Of a DNA stretch of 64,000 nt, positions 35,976 through 47,743 are shown in pieces (the stretch's first letter is position 1; each line of letters opens with the position of its first letter). The stretch is from the NCBI GenBank assembly GCA_029379385.1, contig CM055609.1, positions 8,060,001 through 8,124,000 of the forward strand, read 5' to 3'. Position numbers and translations under genes: made by a program. The notes under the pieces were generated by a model, which had not been told where the DNA came from, made no database searches, and saw only the letters and a list, made by a program, of their open reading frames with translations. The stretch is from Quillaja saponaria (lineage: Eukaryota; Streptophyta; Magnoliopsida; Fabales; Quillajaceae).

Positions 35976-37298
35976 TCATTGCCCGTTGGTTGCAGACATG
36001 CGCAGCTTGTAGATGCGATTGAGCTAGTTAGACCAATTTCTGGCAGATTTACATGGAAGCTTATATCTAAGTTATATAATTGAGTTTCCAAATACCAAAA
36101 GCTCTGTATTCTTTGAGGTTTAACAGGGTTTAGAATCATTTGCCTGCAATGTCTTGGCATATTGCTCTAAGAATCTCTAATATATTCGTTAAACATTTAT
36201 GAATGACTTTACTTCAGATACAATTTTTATTTGATTGAATATATTTATTGCTGATAACATTACTGAGTGAGTGTAATATTCATTAGTCTTTATTTATTCG
36301 ACAATAATGGATGTTATGGCAACTTCCAGATAAAGAAAGTTGCCAAACAATTTGAATGATTGCTAAGCCATGGTTAAGATGTGTGACACAAATACTACGC
36401 GAGCAGTGTTTGTGGTAACCCTTTCTCATTCTGCCAGGAAATCATTCTACCATTCGTGGCAGGCTCTCCTCTCATTTTCTTTTCACAATTTCATTGTATG
36501 ATATACTAAATGAGTCTAATATTATATAGACTGATGCGCTAAACGAGTCCTTATGTTGTTGAGACCGTTTGATACGAATTCAATACCCATTAACTTTAAA
36601 ATGTGTACTCTTATTCTACCTCATTTTGATTTAGGGTAAATAGTGGGGCCGACGTACTTACTGGTTAGAGGAGATTTTGAGTTAATGGTTTTGTTGGAAC
36701 TGAATCGTGCCACTCTGCATTGTGTCAGAACTAGGACTTGTTTGGACAAGAACTTGGATGATTGGCGGGCTATGATAGCAAAGCCGAACTTTGAGACTTT
36801 GAGTAAAAAAATTAAATGCAAGCTTGAATAGCTTGAAGTATTCAGGAACGTTACTATTACTCCTAATAAACGCAAGCCACCAATATAGGATGGCGATGAG
36901 GACCAACTTTTATTTACTTTTTAATTTTGATACTAAAGGCCGTTGAATAAGTAATACACACTTTTAGCAACAAAATAATAATAATAATAAGGCACACATA
37001 AACCCGCAATCTTAGTCTCAACTGTTATTAAGATACTTCACAGCTCTAACCACCTCTAGAACATGAATTTCATGATCTTCCAGATTGTAGACCTTGCTTG
37101 ATTAGGATTATAAATGACATGACAGACACTAAGTGCATTATAACAGAGCAATTACCCATTTTCACTTTGCTGTATATCACATAAAGAACTCTGCCAGTTT
37201 TTGCTGCAGTGAGCACCAATTCCTTGTGTTCTCAGTTTGTTTAATTTCCTATATTTGACCTATTTCTCTTCATATAATCTGCTATTGTTTGAGGAAAC
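35976..37298. other. Intergenic stretch upstream of the UGT
   Basis: The first few hundred bases are likely the 3' untranslated region of the preceding gene. The remainder is unremarkable, with an (AAT)n run near 36973-36990. The short open frames at 36621-36906 show no recognisable content. Confidence 0.4.
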
Positions 37299-38675
37299 AT
37301 GGGTGACAGAACCTTTCATATAGCCATGTATCCATGGTTTGCCTTAGGCCATCTTACCTCATTCCTTCACGTATCCAACAAACTTGCAGAGAGAGGCCAC
37401 AAAATCTCATTTTTGTTGCCAAGAAATACTCAACCCAAATTGGATCATTTCAATCTTCACCCAGATCTTATTTCCTTCTTTCCAATCACTGTTCCACATG
37501 TTGATGGCCTTCCTCCTGGCTCTGAAACAACCACGGATATTCCATTCCCATTGCATTCCCTACTTATGACTGCAATGGACCTTACTGAGCCTGCCATTGA
37601 TGCTTATCTTCGGAATCTAAAACCAGATTTTGTATTCTACGATTTCACTCACTGGTTACCTGCAATGGCACACCAGTTAGGCATTATTGCTCTACATTAC
37701 TGCACCATCAGCCCTGCTACTGTGGGTTATCTAATAAGCCCGGAAAGAAAACTCAATGAAAAACCATTGACAGAGGCTGATCTTATAGCGCCTCCACCTA
37801 GCTTCCCCCCTTCGGCGATCAGGTTGCGAACCCACGAAGCTCGAGGTCTAGCCTCTGCAACTGTAAAGGAATATGGCAGAGGAGTGTCATTTATGGAACG
37901 CCAAATGCTATCCTTAAACAACTCTGATGCCATTGGATTTAAAACTTGCAAAGAAATGGAAGGGGTTTATTGCGATTATCTTGAAACCCAATTGCAGAAG
38001 CAAGTTCTTCTGGCAGGACCTGTATTGCCAGAGTCACCAACTTCAACCTTGGAAGATAAATGGGTAGATTGGCTACAAAGCTTCAAACCAAGAACTGTTA
38101 TATTCTGTTCCTTTGGAAGTGAATGCATTTTGAGGAAAGATCAGTTTCAGGAACTGATTTTGGGTTTTGAGCAAACAGGTCTTCCTTTTTTCACTGCCTT
38201 GAAACCACCTATTGGAGTTGAGACAATTGAGGCGGCATTGCCTGAAGGATTTGAGGAGAGAGTAAAGGGAAAAGGAGTGGTTCATGGTGGTTGGGTCCAG
38301 CAGCAATTGATCTTGAGGCATCCATCAGTGGGGTGCTTTGTTACTCATTGTGGGTCTGGGTCTCTAACAGAAGCCATGGTGACTGAGGGCCAAATTGTCC
38401 TACTTCCAAATGTAGGAGATCAAATTATAAATGCAAGAATTATGGGTGGGGATTTGAAAGTTGGGGTTGAAGTTGAGAAAGGAGAAAAAGATGGATTGTT
38501 TACAAGGGATGGTGTATACAAGGCTGTGAAGGCTGTAATGGATGATGACAGTGAAGTGGGAACACTAGTGAGGGCCAATCATGCTAAATGGAGAGAATTC
38601 TTAATGAGCAAGGGTCTTGAAAAATCTTACATTGATGCTTTTGTTCAGAAGCTGCATTCTTTGCTCAAAACTTAA
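37299..38675 (+). CDS. UDP-glycosyltransferase, UGT79 family-like
   Basis: Single-exon family 1 glycosyltransferase of 458 aa, the normal length. Members of UGT79 and its relatives often add a second sugar to flavonoid or anthocyanin glucosides (2''-O branch), in the cytosol. The N-terminal acceptor half contains the catalytic His18 (FALGHLTSF) and its partner Asp115 (FVFYDFTHWLP). The C-terminal half has the PSPG donor-binding box at residues 332-375, from WVQQQLILRHP through THCGSGSLTEA to LLPNVGDQ. The HCGSGS form in place of HCGWNS is typical of the UGT79/91 branch. The start at 37299 gives the usual short lead before the first beta strand. No intron or defect is seen. Exact sugar donor and acceptor cannot be told from sequence. 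Confidence 0.93.
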   Translation: MGDRTFHIAMYPWFALGHLTSFLHVSNKLAERGHKISFLLPRNTQPKLDHFNLHPDLISFFPITVPHVDGLPPGSETTTDIPFPLHSLLMTAMDLTEPAIDAYLRNLKPDFVFYDFTHWLPAMAHQLGIIALHYCTISPATVGYLISPERKLNEKPLTEADLIAPPPSFPPSAIRLRTHEARGLASATVKEYGRGVSFMERQMLSLNNSDAIGFKTCKEMEGVYCDYLETQLQKQVLLAGPVLPESPTSTLEDKWVDWLQSFKPRTVIFCSFGSECILRKDQFQELILGFEQTGLPFFTALKPPIGVETIEAALPEGFEERVKGKGVVHGGWVQQQLILRHPSVGCFVTHCGSGSLTEAMVTEGQIVLLPNVGDQIINARIMGGDLKVGVEVEKGEKDGLFTRDGVYKAVKAVMDDDSEVGTLVRANHAKWREFLMSKGLEKSYIDAFVQKLHSLLKT

Positions 38676-38984
38676 TTTGACTCATTAATACTGGATATAA
38701 TGTCTTCCTATACCTAGAAGGCGATATGCTGAAAATCACACTGTTGAGTGTAATATGGTCACTAGACTCCTACATGACTGCTGAAGATGTCTACTAAGCA
38801 CCGCTATTTATGATTCTGTTTGAAGGATGAGTTTTTGCTTCAAGGTGACCGAAACACTATTCGCCATCCAGAAAGTGCAGTAATCCTCTAAAAGCTCATG
38901 GTGTATGAATATTCCAGCTAATGAGTTAGCCCTGTGATTCAAAGTTTACTTTTTTAGTTATTTCTTAGTCTCTGAGATTGCTTT

Positions 38985-39202
38985 TGTTGGAATAGTGAAT
39001 ACTTTTCTGCATTAATTTTCTCTCCTTGACTATTTCCTTCATTAGCTCCTTGACTATATCCTTGTTAGTTTCTTGATTATAGCCTTGATTGGCTCTTTGA
39101 TTGTAGCTTGTACTAGTTAACTTACACTATAAATATCTATTCATTGTGTGAGGAATACTCACTCAATTCATCCACAATTCTCTTGTGTTTCTCTCTTTAA
39201 CA
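38985..39202 (+). mobile_element. Candidate solo LTR (Copia-like)
   Basis: Begins TGTTGGAATAGTGAATA and ends CTCTCTTTAACA, matching the TG...CA ends of LTRs. It contains CACTATAAATA as a TATA-like word at about 39125, and then 'aatactcactcaattcatccac', the order seen in short Copia LTRs. No internal retrotransposon sequence and no second LTR lie nearby. A 5-base target-site duplication is not evident, so it may be an old remnant with eroded borders. Confidence 0.5.
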
Positions 39203-39774
39203 CTAGGTCAACTTCCTGCACATTGGAACCTCCTGAATATAGAAAATGGCCACATGGGGTTTTATCTTGTTTGAGTACTATAGAAAGTAGAAATGCTAGT
39301 TAGGTGACATTGTTTAAGATTAGGTGATACTTACCCTGCAAATTAATGTGGTGCCTGAAAATGGACTGACTTTTAAGGGAATGCCTCAACTATTTCTGTT
39401 CCTTTTTTGGGGTCAATTCATAGGAATGCGGAGTTTTTTGAGTTTCAACTACTACTCCAATAGGATCCAAACACAAAGTCTCTGCATTCTAGACTTGAAT
39501 TGTAATATTCACACACAAAAACTCGTGTATGAAGCAAACAAAGTATGACTTACACTAGGGTAGTTTTCTACGCGGTAAATTCGATCATAAAACTATTGTT
39601 TGCATTGATAACTAGAGAGGTCTTACAACTGTTACCAAAGCATGTGCCAGCTTCTGGTTCACAGATTCAAATACTACGGCTTATTTTCTACATTCTTTCA
39701 TTACATGTGTATGTGCATCATCTGAATTGACATATGCTTAATGCATACATACACAAGAAGATTAATAATCCTAA

Positions 39775-41574
39775 CTACTTCACATTTGTTGAAACAAGCT
39801 TGAACCATTGGTTTTGTGGATCATCTAGACATTTAGGATCATCTTGTATGCAGATACATTTCCTAGTCACAATCTTGGACGAGTTGAACGATTCTCTATC
39901 CAAGCATAACTGTTGTCCATTTCCATCAGAGGTAGCCAAATGAAGACCTGATTGTGACACAGATTTCCACGAAGTTTGCTGGCTGGTGCACTCATTTGAA
40001 AGAGTTGGAGGAAGCCCTTCACCAACTGCCTTCAGGCACATACTGCTTCCTGTTAACCTGATTCGAGAATTTGCATCTTGACTCCATTGGCTGATCTGGT
40101 TTCCACAATCATCCACTTCAAGTTCATTCTTGTTGTTTGCTTGGACACATTGCCCAGTTAGTGGGTGAAACATGATGTAGTACTGCATATTTTTTGAATT
40201 TGGGTCTGCGTTAATGAACAAAATGCATATATGTTAATACAGAGACAATATGACATTTCATGTCTTCCAATGATGTACGTTACTCAAAGCCATACCTTGA
40301 TTAATTCTTTTCAAAAGTTGAAACCTTTGTGGGAATTGTGGGTATCTGAGTTGTTTCCAATTGTAGTCTAATATACCAAACACCTCCTCCACTCCAAGTG
40401 TCCCTTGCCTTATGTAGTAACTGCCTTGCAATGCCCACCATGCCCAATCCAAATCTACAGCAGCAACTATATGCCAAAATGCAGTTCAAGAACCTGTTGT
40501 GAGGTTCATTCTTACCGTTCAGGTCGATCCCAAATTCTGTTAAAAACAATGGAGTCGGGGTCTGACTACTCATGAGGAAGCTGGCTTTGTCATCTAATTC
40601 TCGATTATTATTGCCACAAATCTGATTCACTGGTTGAGAAACCCAGTTCCCTGCGTCTTGTTTTGACCATGGATATTCATGTACCTCATAGACCAATTTG
40701 TTATCCAAATTTATCATTAATGGCTGTTTTTTTAAGAAACTCAAATCAGTATCATAACTTAAACCTGAAACAAGCACAAGGACATCTGGGTTTGCCTCAT
40801 GAATAGTTGTTGCTCCTTGCGTGACATACTTTCGCCAAGTTTCCTCGTTTTGAAGCCGGCCACGTAGTTCATTTCTCAAGCTCAATCCAACCACCTGTAT
40901 GCAGTAAAACCAATCATAAAGTTGAAATCTTTTCTAGTATTAGTGTCATAGGAAAGGGTTCCTTTTAAATTCTAATGGTTAACATTTATACCTGAGAATT
41001 TCCTCTATACCGCTTGGCAACCAAAGAAAGGCCTTGTAACCATTCCTGAGGATCAAACTGTGTGTCTCCAAAGAAAGTGTTCCCATCATTATCTGAACAG
41101 CACCATTTGGGTTCACTAACATGGTTATCAATCACCATCATTATTTTATTTACCGCAAGTTCATTAACCACAGCATCATAGGCTTCAATATGTGTCTTTT
41201 TCAAGACAAAAGGGTTATACTTGGTTACCCCTGCCATGACTGCTGTTAAGTTCAAAGAACTCATAGTAGCTTCAACTGTGACATTGGAGTAACGGGTGAA
41301 CATAAAGGTTGCCCATGTGAGACGAACACAATTGATGCCAGTTTGAGCAATTAGACTAACAATGTCCTTTAAAGGTTGCTTGTCAAGACCTTCTGCTAGC
41401 ATTACTTCAAGGTGTGTAGGCCAATTCACACAAGTCAGCTTCATTCGTTGCCCCGAAGCCTTGTCGATAATCCATCTCTTGTTGGTTGAAAGAGGCAAAG
41501 AATTTGAATGGGAAGCAAACAGAGGAAGCAGGAAAACTAAGATGCAGGAAGATGAATTGCAAAGGTTTTCCCAT
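39775..41574 (-). pseudogene. GH5 cellulase-family glycosidase with C-terminal ricin-type lectin domain, frameshifted
   Basis: Minus-strand exons are 41574-40992, 40894-40296 and 40205-39775. This is a plant secreted family 5 glycoside hydrolase with a beta-trefoil lectin tail. A hydrophobic signal segment (ILVFLLPLFASHSNSLPLST) precedes the barrel (WIIDKASGQRMKLTCVNWPT). The acid/base Glu (LSLRNELRG) and the nucleophile Glu (PLFLTEFGID) are both present. Exon 3 encodes the lectin part (HPLTGQCVQANNKNELEVDD, GSSMCLKAVGEGLP) and ends DPQNQWFKLVSTNVK. There are two breaks. The only suitable ATG (41574, MGKPLQF) is out of frame with the signal peptide. Near 40470 an extra base (TATAGTT where the frame needs TATGTT) shifts NRFLNCILAY away from AAVDLDWAWWALQG. 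Splice sites are intact, so the lesions look recent or technical. The substrate is not predictable. Confidence 0.82.
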
Positions 41575-41819
41575 TGGAAGAGATATGTAAAGGCTTTTGT
41601 GAAGTGTTTTGGATCTTTTATAAGGTACAAGTTGAGTGGTTTAGTCACGGATTTGGTGAGATTTGGATTCTGCCTGCAAATTAGGATTTCTAAAAGAAAT
41701 TGGATTGCCTATTTATTGCTAAAGATTACACCTCAATCTATATTGATAACTTTCTATAACATAATTATTACTTAAAATTATGAAATTTTGTACTATTTTG
41801 AATACCATCTTACTACATT

Positions 41820-42950
41820 ACCAAATTAAAGATCACATATCTCACACAATTTTGTCAAGTGTCATATTATATTCTTATTCTTGTAATTAAGCACTAAAAA
41901 TTACAATATAAAATGAGAAATGTTATATGCACGCACTCACATGTCTTAAACTATTTTCTTACACAAGTGTCACGACATATTTTTATTCTTACGATCAAAC
42001 ACTCTAAATTATATTTTATCATATTGGTCCACTAATTTCTCTTATCTCATTAATATTCATTATTACAATCATATAATTATTGTGTATTTTTTTTTCTCTT
42101 TTTCTCATTTACATCTCCTATTATTTCTCCTAGCTTCCTTCTACTCTGAAGATTCTTTAATTTTTTTTCTTTTGTTTCTTCAAATCATTGAAAATCAACA
42201 AAAAGATTAAAATTATGGTAATTTTTTCCTTCTTTTTTTTTTTCATTTTTTCTTTTTATATATATTTTTTTTCTGTAGCTTTTGTATTGTTTATTTGATT
42301 AGAGAAAAAAAAAATTGAAGAAGTAGAAAAGAAAAAATTTGTTATTTCTTGTATTTTTTTCTTACCTTCATTTTATTGATATTTCAATATGTTTTTTTTT
42401 TCAATTAAAAAAAAGAAGAAAGAAAGTTAGTTTCATCCTATGAATTAATTTTTTTCAAAATTTTTATATCAAAATATTAATTAATTCTTTTTGTTTACTT
42501 AATTTTTTATTTTATTTTAATGGTGATATTTATGAATTTATTTGTATTGAAAACTATTAGAGATACATAGGAGTAGAAAAGAAAGCCGACTAGACAAAAG
42601 AAACAGTTACAATAGTAGACAAAATGTTAAAAGTAAAAAGACAAAGATAAAATAAAGGTAATTGAATAAGAAGAAAAATTCTTAATCTGTTGTTAAATTA
42701 AATATATTCTATAATTAATTAATTTAAGAGAGGTGAGAGAAATTAATTACAAAATAAAGGTAATTGAAGAAGAAGAAAAATTCTTAATCTTTTGTTAAAT
42801 TAACTTATTTTATAATTAATCTAAGAGATGTGAGAGAAATTAATTAATTAATATGGCACCATATGATTGTAGTATTTGATTACAAGGAATAACAGTATGA
42901 TGTGACACTTATGAGAAAAATTAAAGAAATAGGTGTATGTAACTTTAATT
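41820..42950. mobile_element. Non-coding element with long terminal inverted repeats
   Basis: The left part (41922-42060) and the reverse complement of 42838-42942 align over more than 100 bases. Both carry GTTAyATrCAC at the outer end, AAGTGTCAC, then TTATTC, then ATCAAAnACT, and 'aatttctct' further in. A second copy of the AAGTGTCA to ATTCTTATTC block lies just outside at 41855-41915, so the left arm is duplicated. The interior is A+T-rich and contains a tandem repeat (42647-42848). No transposase is encoded. Long arms suggest a Mutator-like miniature element, but no target-site duplication was found. Confidence 0.5.
42647..42848 (+). repeat. Tandem repeat, two units of about 95-100 bases
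   Basis: The sequence 'aaaataaaggtaattga', then 'aagaagaaaaattcttaatct', then a TTGTTAAATTAA block, then 'gagagaaattaatta' occurs at about 42650-42748 and again at 42750-42848 with few differences. Confidence 0.75.
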
Positions 42951-45040
42951 ATGAGCATTAAATTTATGCAAATGCGCAAATTTTTTATTAAAATTTATGA
43001 ATACATTCTTCGAAAAAATAAATAAATAAATAATCACACCAAAATAAAATATTTCATGCGAATTTAAAAATAACATTAAAAATTAATCTCTTATTCACTT
43101 TAGTTAGATAGTCTTACAACATTACCCTTTTAAATAAATAGTTTTGCATTCAGTGTAGCCTATGGATCATAGAGGCTTTGCAATCAAGGTATGGTTTGAA
43201 GGGGTAGGGAAATAGGTTAACATGGAGAATTAGGGTGAGATTGTATAGATTTTAATGATCTAATTGAATTGAATGTGGAACAAATTAAGGGTAGAATATT
43301 AAAAATAGATTTTAACACTCTAATTTAATTCTCTACAAATTAGATTAATTTTCATAAAAATGTATATAATTCAAAATGAATTGTAATTCCCACAAGTCAT
43401 GAGAATTGAGTTTTAAATCTCTAAAAAATCTTATTTTTAGTCGCTTTCTCTAATTTAACGAGATAGATTTATTGTTCCTTAGTACCCAAAGATGAAGAAG
43501 GAAAAAGAATATATTGCATGTAATATTAAATAAGGAAGTCTTGATTTAAATTGACCGGAACCTTTTCCATTGGTTGATTGTTAAAATTTCCCGTGATTGT
43601 CGAGTGAATAAGTACAAATCAATGTGCCTCATTGAGCAAATTCTAATTTTTTTATTTTTTTATTTTTTTAAATTATGAAAAAGATAGCTGCAGCAGGGGT
43701 TTGTCTTTGAGAAGGTACTATTCGTATAAAGACCACCATCAAAGGCTTCCAAGTGGCACCCTATGAAGCAATGGTATTGAGACATGTGGCCCCCACTTTC
43801 AAAGTCCACCCACCAAATAAAGGGTTACGACTTTCTCCATCTTTATAATATTTCATCTTATTCTCTTTGCCATTTGGTTTCACTGTCCACTGACTCAGTG
43901 TGATCAGAGTGTCCACAAGCTATTCCCTGGCCGCCTTGTTCACTTGATGCAGCCTGATCCACCCGACTAACCCAGACTCATCTACCCTATCTCACCGAAA
44001 CTCGGCAACCAAATTAAACTTTGATTTTTATGTTGAATGATTTTTTATTTTTTATCTTGAGTTAGGTTAATTATTCGGATAAAAAAATTTTCAATCCAGG
44101 AACACCTGATTTAATCCAGATTTATGTACTAATGTGTTAATATTATTTTTTATATATAACAAATATGATTAGAATTAATCTGAAATTTTTTAATATACGA
44201 AATAAATATATAATTCAACTCCATCTATATTTATATTAATTTTTAACTTATAACATTTAATTTGAACTTATATTCATGTTAAATATACATAAATTATATT
44301 CATGTTTAATATTTATATTAAATTTGTAATGTTAAAAAAACTCAAATATATATAACTTGAAATTTTTTTGGACCTTATTATTTGTTAAAAATAGATATTA
44401 TATTATTCTACAATAATATTCTAGAAATAAATAGTCTGACTCCTTCAACTCACCCGAATTTAAATTGGTTGTAATTTTTATCAGCTCGGGGTCAAATAAA
44501 ATTCTATACCAAAACTAACCCACTCATTCCGTTACACACCCCTAATGGATCAAATCACCCATCAAACCCATACTCATTTAACCCTGGGACCCACTAATGC
44601 ATCCACGAACTTTCTAATTTTGACATGGACCATGTTGCTGCCTTAAGCCTAGTCAGCTTGGTGAAAGAGAAAATAAATTCTTAATGTAAATTGTTAGTCG
44701 ATCTTTGTATATTAGATTTCGATCTTGTGGACTCTTATTCAATTACTATGTCTCATTTAAGCTAATCTAACTAGAAGAATCTAAGAAACCTAAGGTACAT
44801 TTGAATGCATGAACTTAAAATTAGAATTGAAATTAAAATAATAAATTTTAATTTTATTAGAATTTGAATTGTTTAATATTATTTATGAGTTTAGATCACG
44901 TAAATAATTAAAATATGAATTATGTTATAAGTACCTAATTGTTGTTTATGACAATTTTCATTAATGAAAGTCATTATTTATGGTAGTTTCAATAATGGTT
45001 GTTATTGATTTTGAAAGGTCTCGACATTAATTATCATTGT
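42951..45040. other. A+T-rich intergenic region
   Basis: No gene is supported. 43160-43440 shares words ('ttttaatgatctaattgaattgaa', 'aatttaattctctacaa') with 2900-3060 and may belong to the same dispersed repeat. 43920-44540 contains 'ctcacccgaatttaaattgg' and ends 'cgttacacacccctaa', which resembles hAT-type element ends, but no partner end was found. Confidence 0.4.
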
Positions 45041-45115
45041 CTTCAACAAAACTCAGTTGTGATTCTTGTTATATTAGGGGTTTGACAATGAAATTCATCG
45101 TTTTTAACAAGTCGA

Positions 45116-45260
45116 GGATGACAATTGGATGGCGGATGGAGAAGGTGGTTGGTGGATGGCAACCGTTGGCGTGTAGAGAAGGATGCCGGTCGATGATGGC
45201 GGGTGGAGAATGTTGTTGGTAGATGATCATGGGTGGAGGATGTTGTCACTTGGTGATGTG
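45116..45260 (+). repeat. G-rich degenerate minisatellite
   Basis: About four imperfect units of roughly 30-37 bases, of the form ATGGCGGGTGGAGAATGTTG followed by TTGGTAGATG. Strand asymmetry (G over C) is strong. Open frames across it reflect the repeat, not a gene. Confidence 0.55.
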
Positions 45261-47640
45261 CCACTATAAATTAAATAGGTGATTGCCACTTGGTGACAGT
45301 GTTTTATGGTAGTTTTGAGAGTATGGCTGATAATTATTTGGTTACATGCCCGTACTCGTACGTAACCTGGATCTGGCCCAATGTGGATATGACCTTTTTT
45401 TTCAGTTGTTACCTTAAATTATTTTATTAAATTCTTCAAAGTTATTATAATCAATTCCTTAACATTCTCTTTTTCTTTCTTTTTTTTTAGAATTATTTAT
45501 ATTTCATTACTTAATATTTTTTTCTTATATATAATTTATACTGGGCATGTTCATATTTTTTTTCAGTTGAATTTTTTTTTTTTTTTTTTTAAGTTTTGTC
45601 AACAATTTTTGAATGTGATAAATATATTATTTAGTAATAATAGATTATAATTAGTAAAATTTAAATATTTTTAAAATTTAATTCATTAATTTCACAATGC
45701 TCAAATAATAATAATTAGCTACTGAAATAAATTATAAATAATTTCCTTATATATTGAGTTTAATATTTAGGCATTAAATTTGTTACAAAAACTTGTTGGG
45801 TGTATTGTATTTATGATCATAATTTAAAAAATTCTTTGCTTGATTTGTGTGTTTTTTAATTTCTTGATTTTTGCAATTTAAATTTTATGGAAATTATTGA
45901 CCAAATTAATTAATAAAAAAATTATATATAAACAACTTGATTTAAATTTTATTTTCCTTTCTTATTACAAATTAGTCTTAATTTAAAATTATATTTTATT
46001 AACTCAAATAATTATGAGTGAGATTATATTTTTCGTGAAAAAAAAAAAAAAAAGGCGAATATGAGGGCTGGGCATGCCCATCAAAAAATAGGTTCAGAGC
46101 GAGTATATAATAGGAGTTTCACAATGAGAGTGGACAAACGCAGGATTAGGTCGACCCGGACCTAACATATTGCCATCATCATTTGAGAAATTCATTTTAA
46201 TTCAAAATATACATCAAACTAAAAAATTAAAATTAAATAATCCAATTTTTTGATTCTGATTTCAATTATGTGCATCCAAATGATTTTTTATTTAAATTTT
46301 GCTCATGCTATATATACTCAAATTAGTCTATGTAAAAAAGACTATATATCTTTAATAGAAATTGAGTTATTTTATTAAGTAGATCTAAACATGACACCCA
46401 GGCCCAACTTCTCGCCTGAAATAGTGGCAGCCTTGTATAGAACAATAAAGCCCAATCAATGTTTTCCATGCAACCGGGTGGGTTGATTTTGGGATAAATC
46501 TCACCCGACTTAACTACATCAAGTTGGCAACAACTTTATCAAGTTTTGAAGTCAGGTAACACAAAATTACACCCGGTTAAAAACTCGATAGGTTAACCGT
46601 ATAAGACTTTTCATTGGTCAAATTATTAAAGATTGATCTAATACTTATTTTTAACAAATAATTTTTTTTTTTAAAGTATAGATGTTTGAACTATAAATAA
46701 ACAAAAATTAGATTCTTTTAACATTATAAATATAATAAAAAATTTAAATAAAATGTAATATACAATAATGTATATTTAATATGAACTTTAATTAAATTAA
46801 ATATGATGATGTTAAAAATCAACATGAGCATAGATTTGATTGATTCATACACGAACTCATTTTCATGTTTTAAAAAGCTTTAGATTGGATTTGATCATAT
46901 TTTTATATATAAAAAATGGTTCTAAAACATTAGTAATAATTTTCGGGTGGAAAGTAACTCACTCGATTCTAAATAAAGATTAAAAAGTCACCTGATCTAG
47001 AACTCATATTTAATTAAATTGTCAGGTTTCAGTTGAGTAGGACTGAATTATTTGAATTTTATAATTTTTTGCATTCTCCTGTAGGGCATTATAGATTTTA
47101 AAAATCAAGTTGTGAATATATGATTAGGAAAGACAAAGAGTCAAGTTTGAGCTTGTTAAACTCACTGGGCTAAATGTTGGCTCATAAAAAAAAAAAGGAT
47201 AGATTTTCAAAATTTTGTCATAATCAAAAGCAAAAGAGTTGATCAATGACAAGTTAGAGAGCAAACCAAGTTAATTATCATCAAACCAATCGTAATTATA
47301 ATAATTATTTTTATAAGTAAATTTTTATACAACTTAAATTAAAGTAAACGAACTCAAAAATAAAATTTAAGATAAACAATTTTAGCAAATCAGTTCGTAC
47401 TCGAACATATCACTCAGTAATTTGAAACTGTTCAAAAACTAACTAGACTCGTTACCTCTACTTGTATGGTCTGTACTCTTGAAGTCCATTTACAAATTCA
47501 CTTGCTCATTGAGATTTCAATCTAGACGTCACCCTTACCATATAATATGAGCTAAGCCCAGAATTGTTTTGTACTTCTGTTTCTTAATGGGGTCCTAAAT
47601 CCAACTTATGTATGCAAAGAGCAATTGGCAAAAATGCTAC
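45261..47640. other. A+T-rich intergenic region
   Basis: Long T and A runs (for example 45567-45590 and 46038-46053) and scattered 'cacccg' words near 46490-46580 and 46945-47000. These resemble 43.9-44.5 kb and are probably old non-autonomous transposon copies. No gene is seen. Confidence 0.4.
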
Positions 47641-47743
47641 GAACACCATTTTCCTTCTGGTCAGCAAAATCTTTCTTAAACTTCTCTTGGATTTTGGTTC
47701 TTCACTTCTTTGGACTGCCTGACTCTGTGTTTACTGCGCGACG

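Noticed and set aside
36621..36906. Three overlapping short frames on both strands
   Set aside because: No homology, no splice partners, no codon signal; chance open frames.
45037..45264. Frames on both strands of about 70 codons
   Set aside because: Produced by the G-rich minisatellite.
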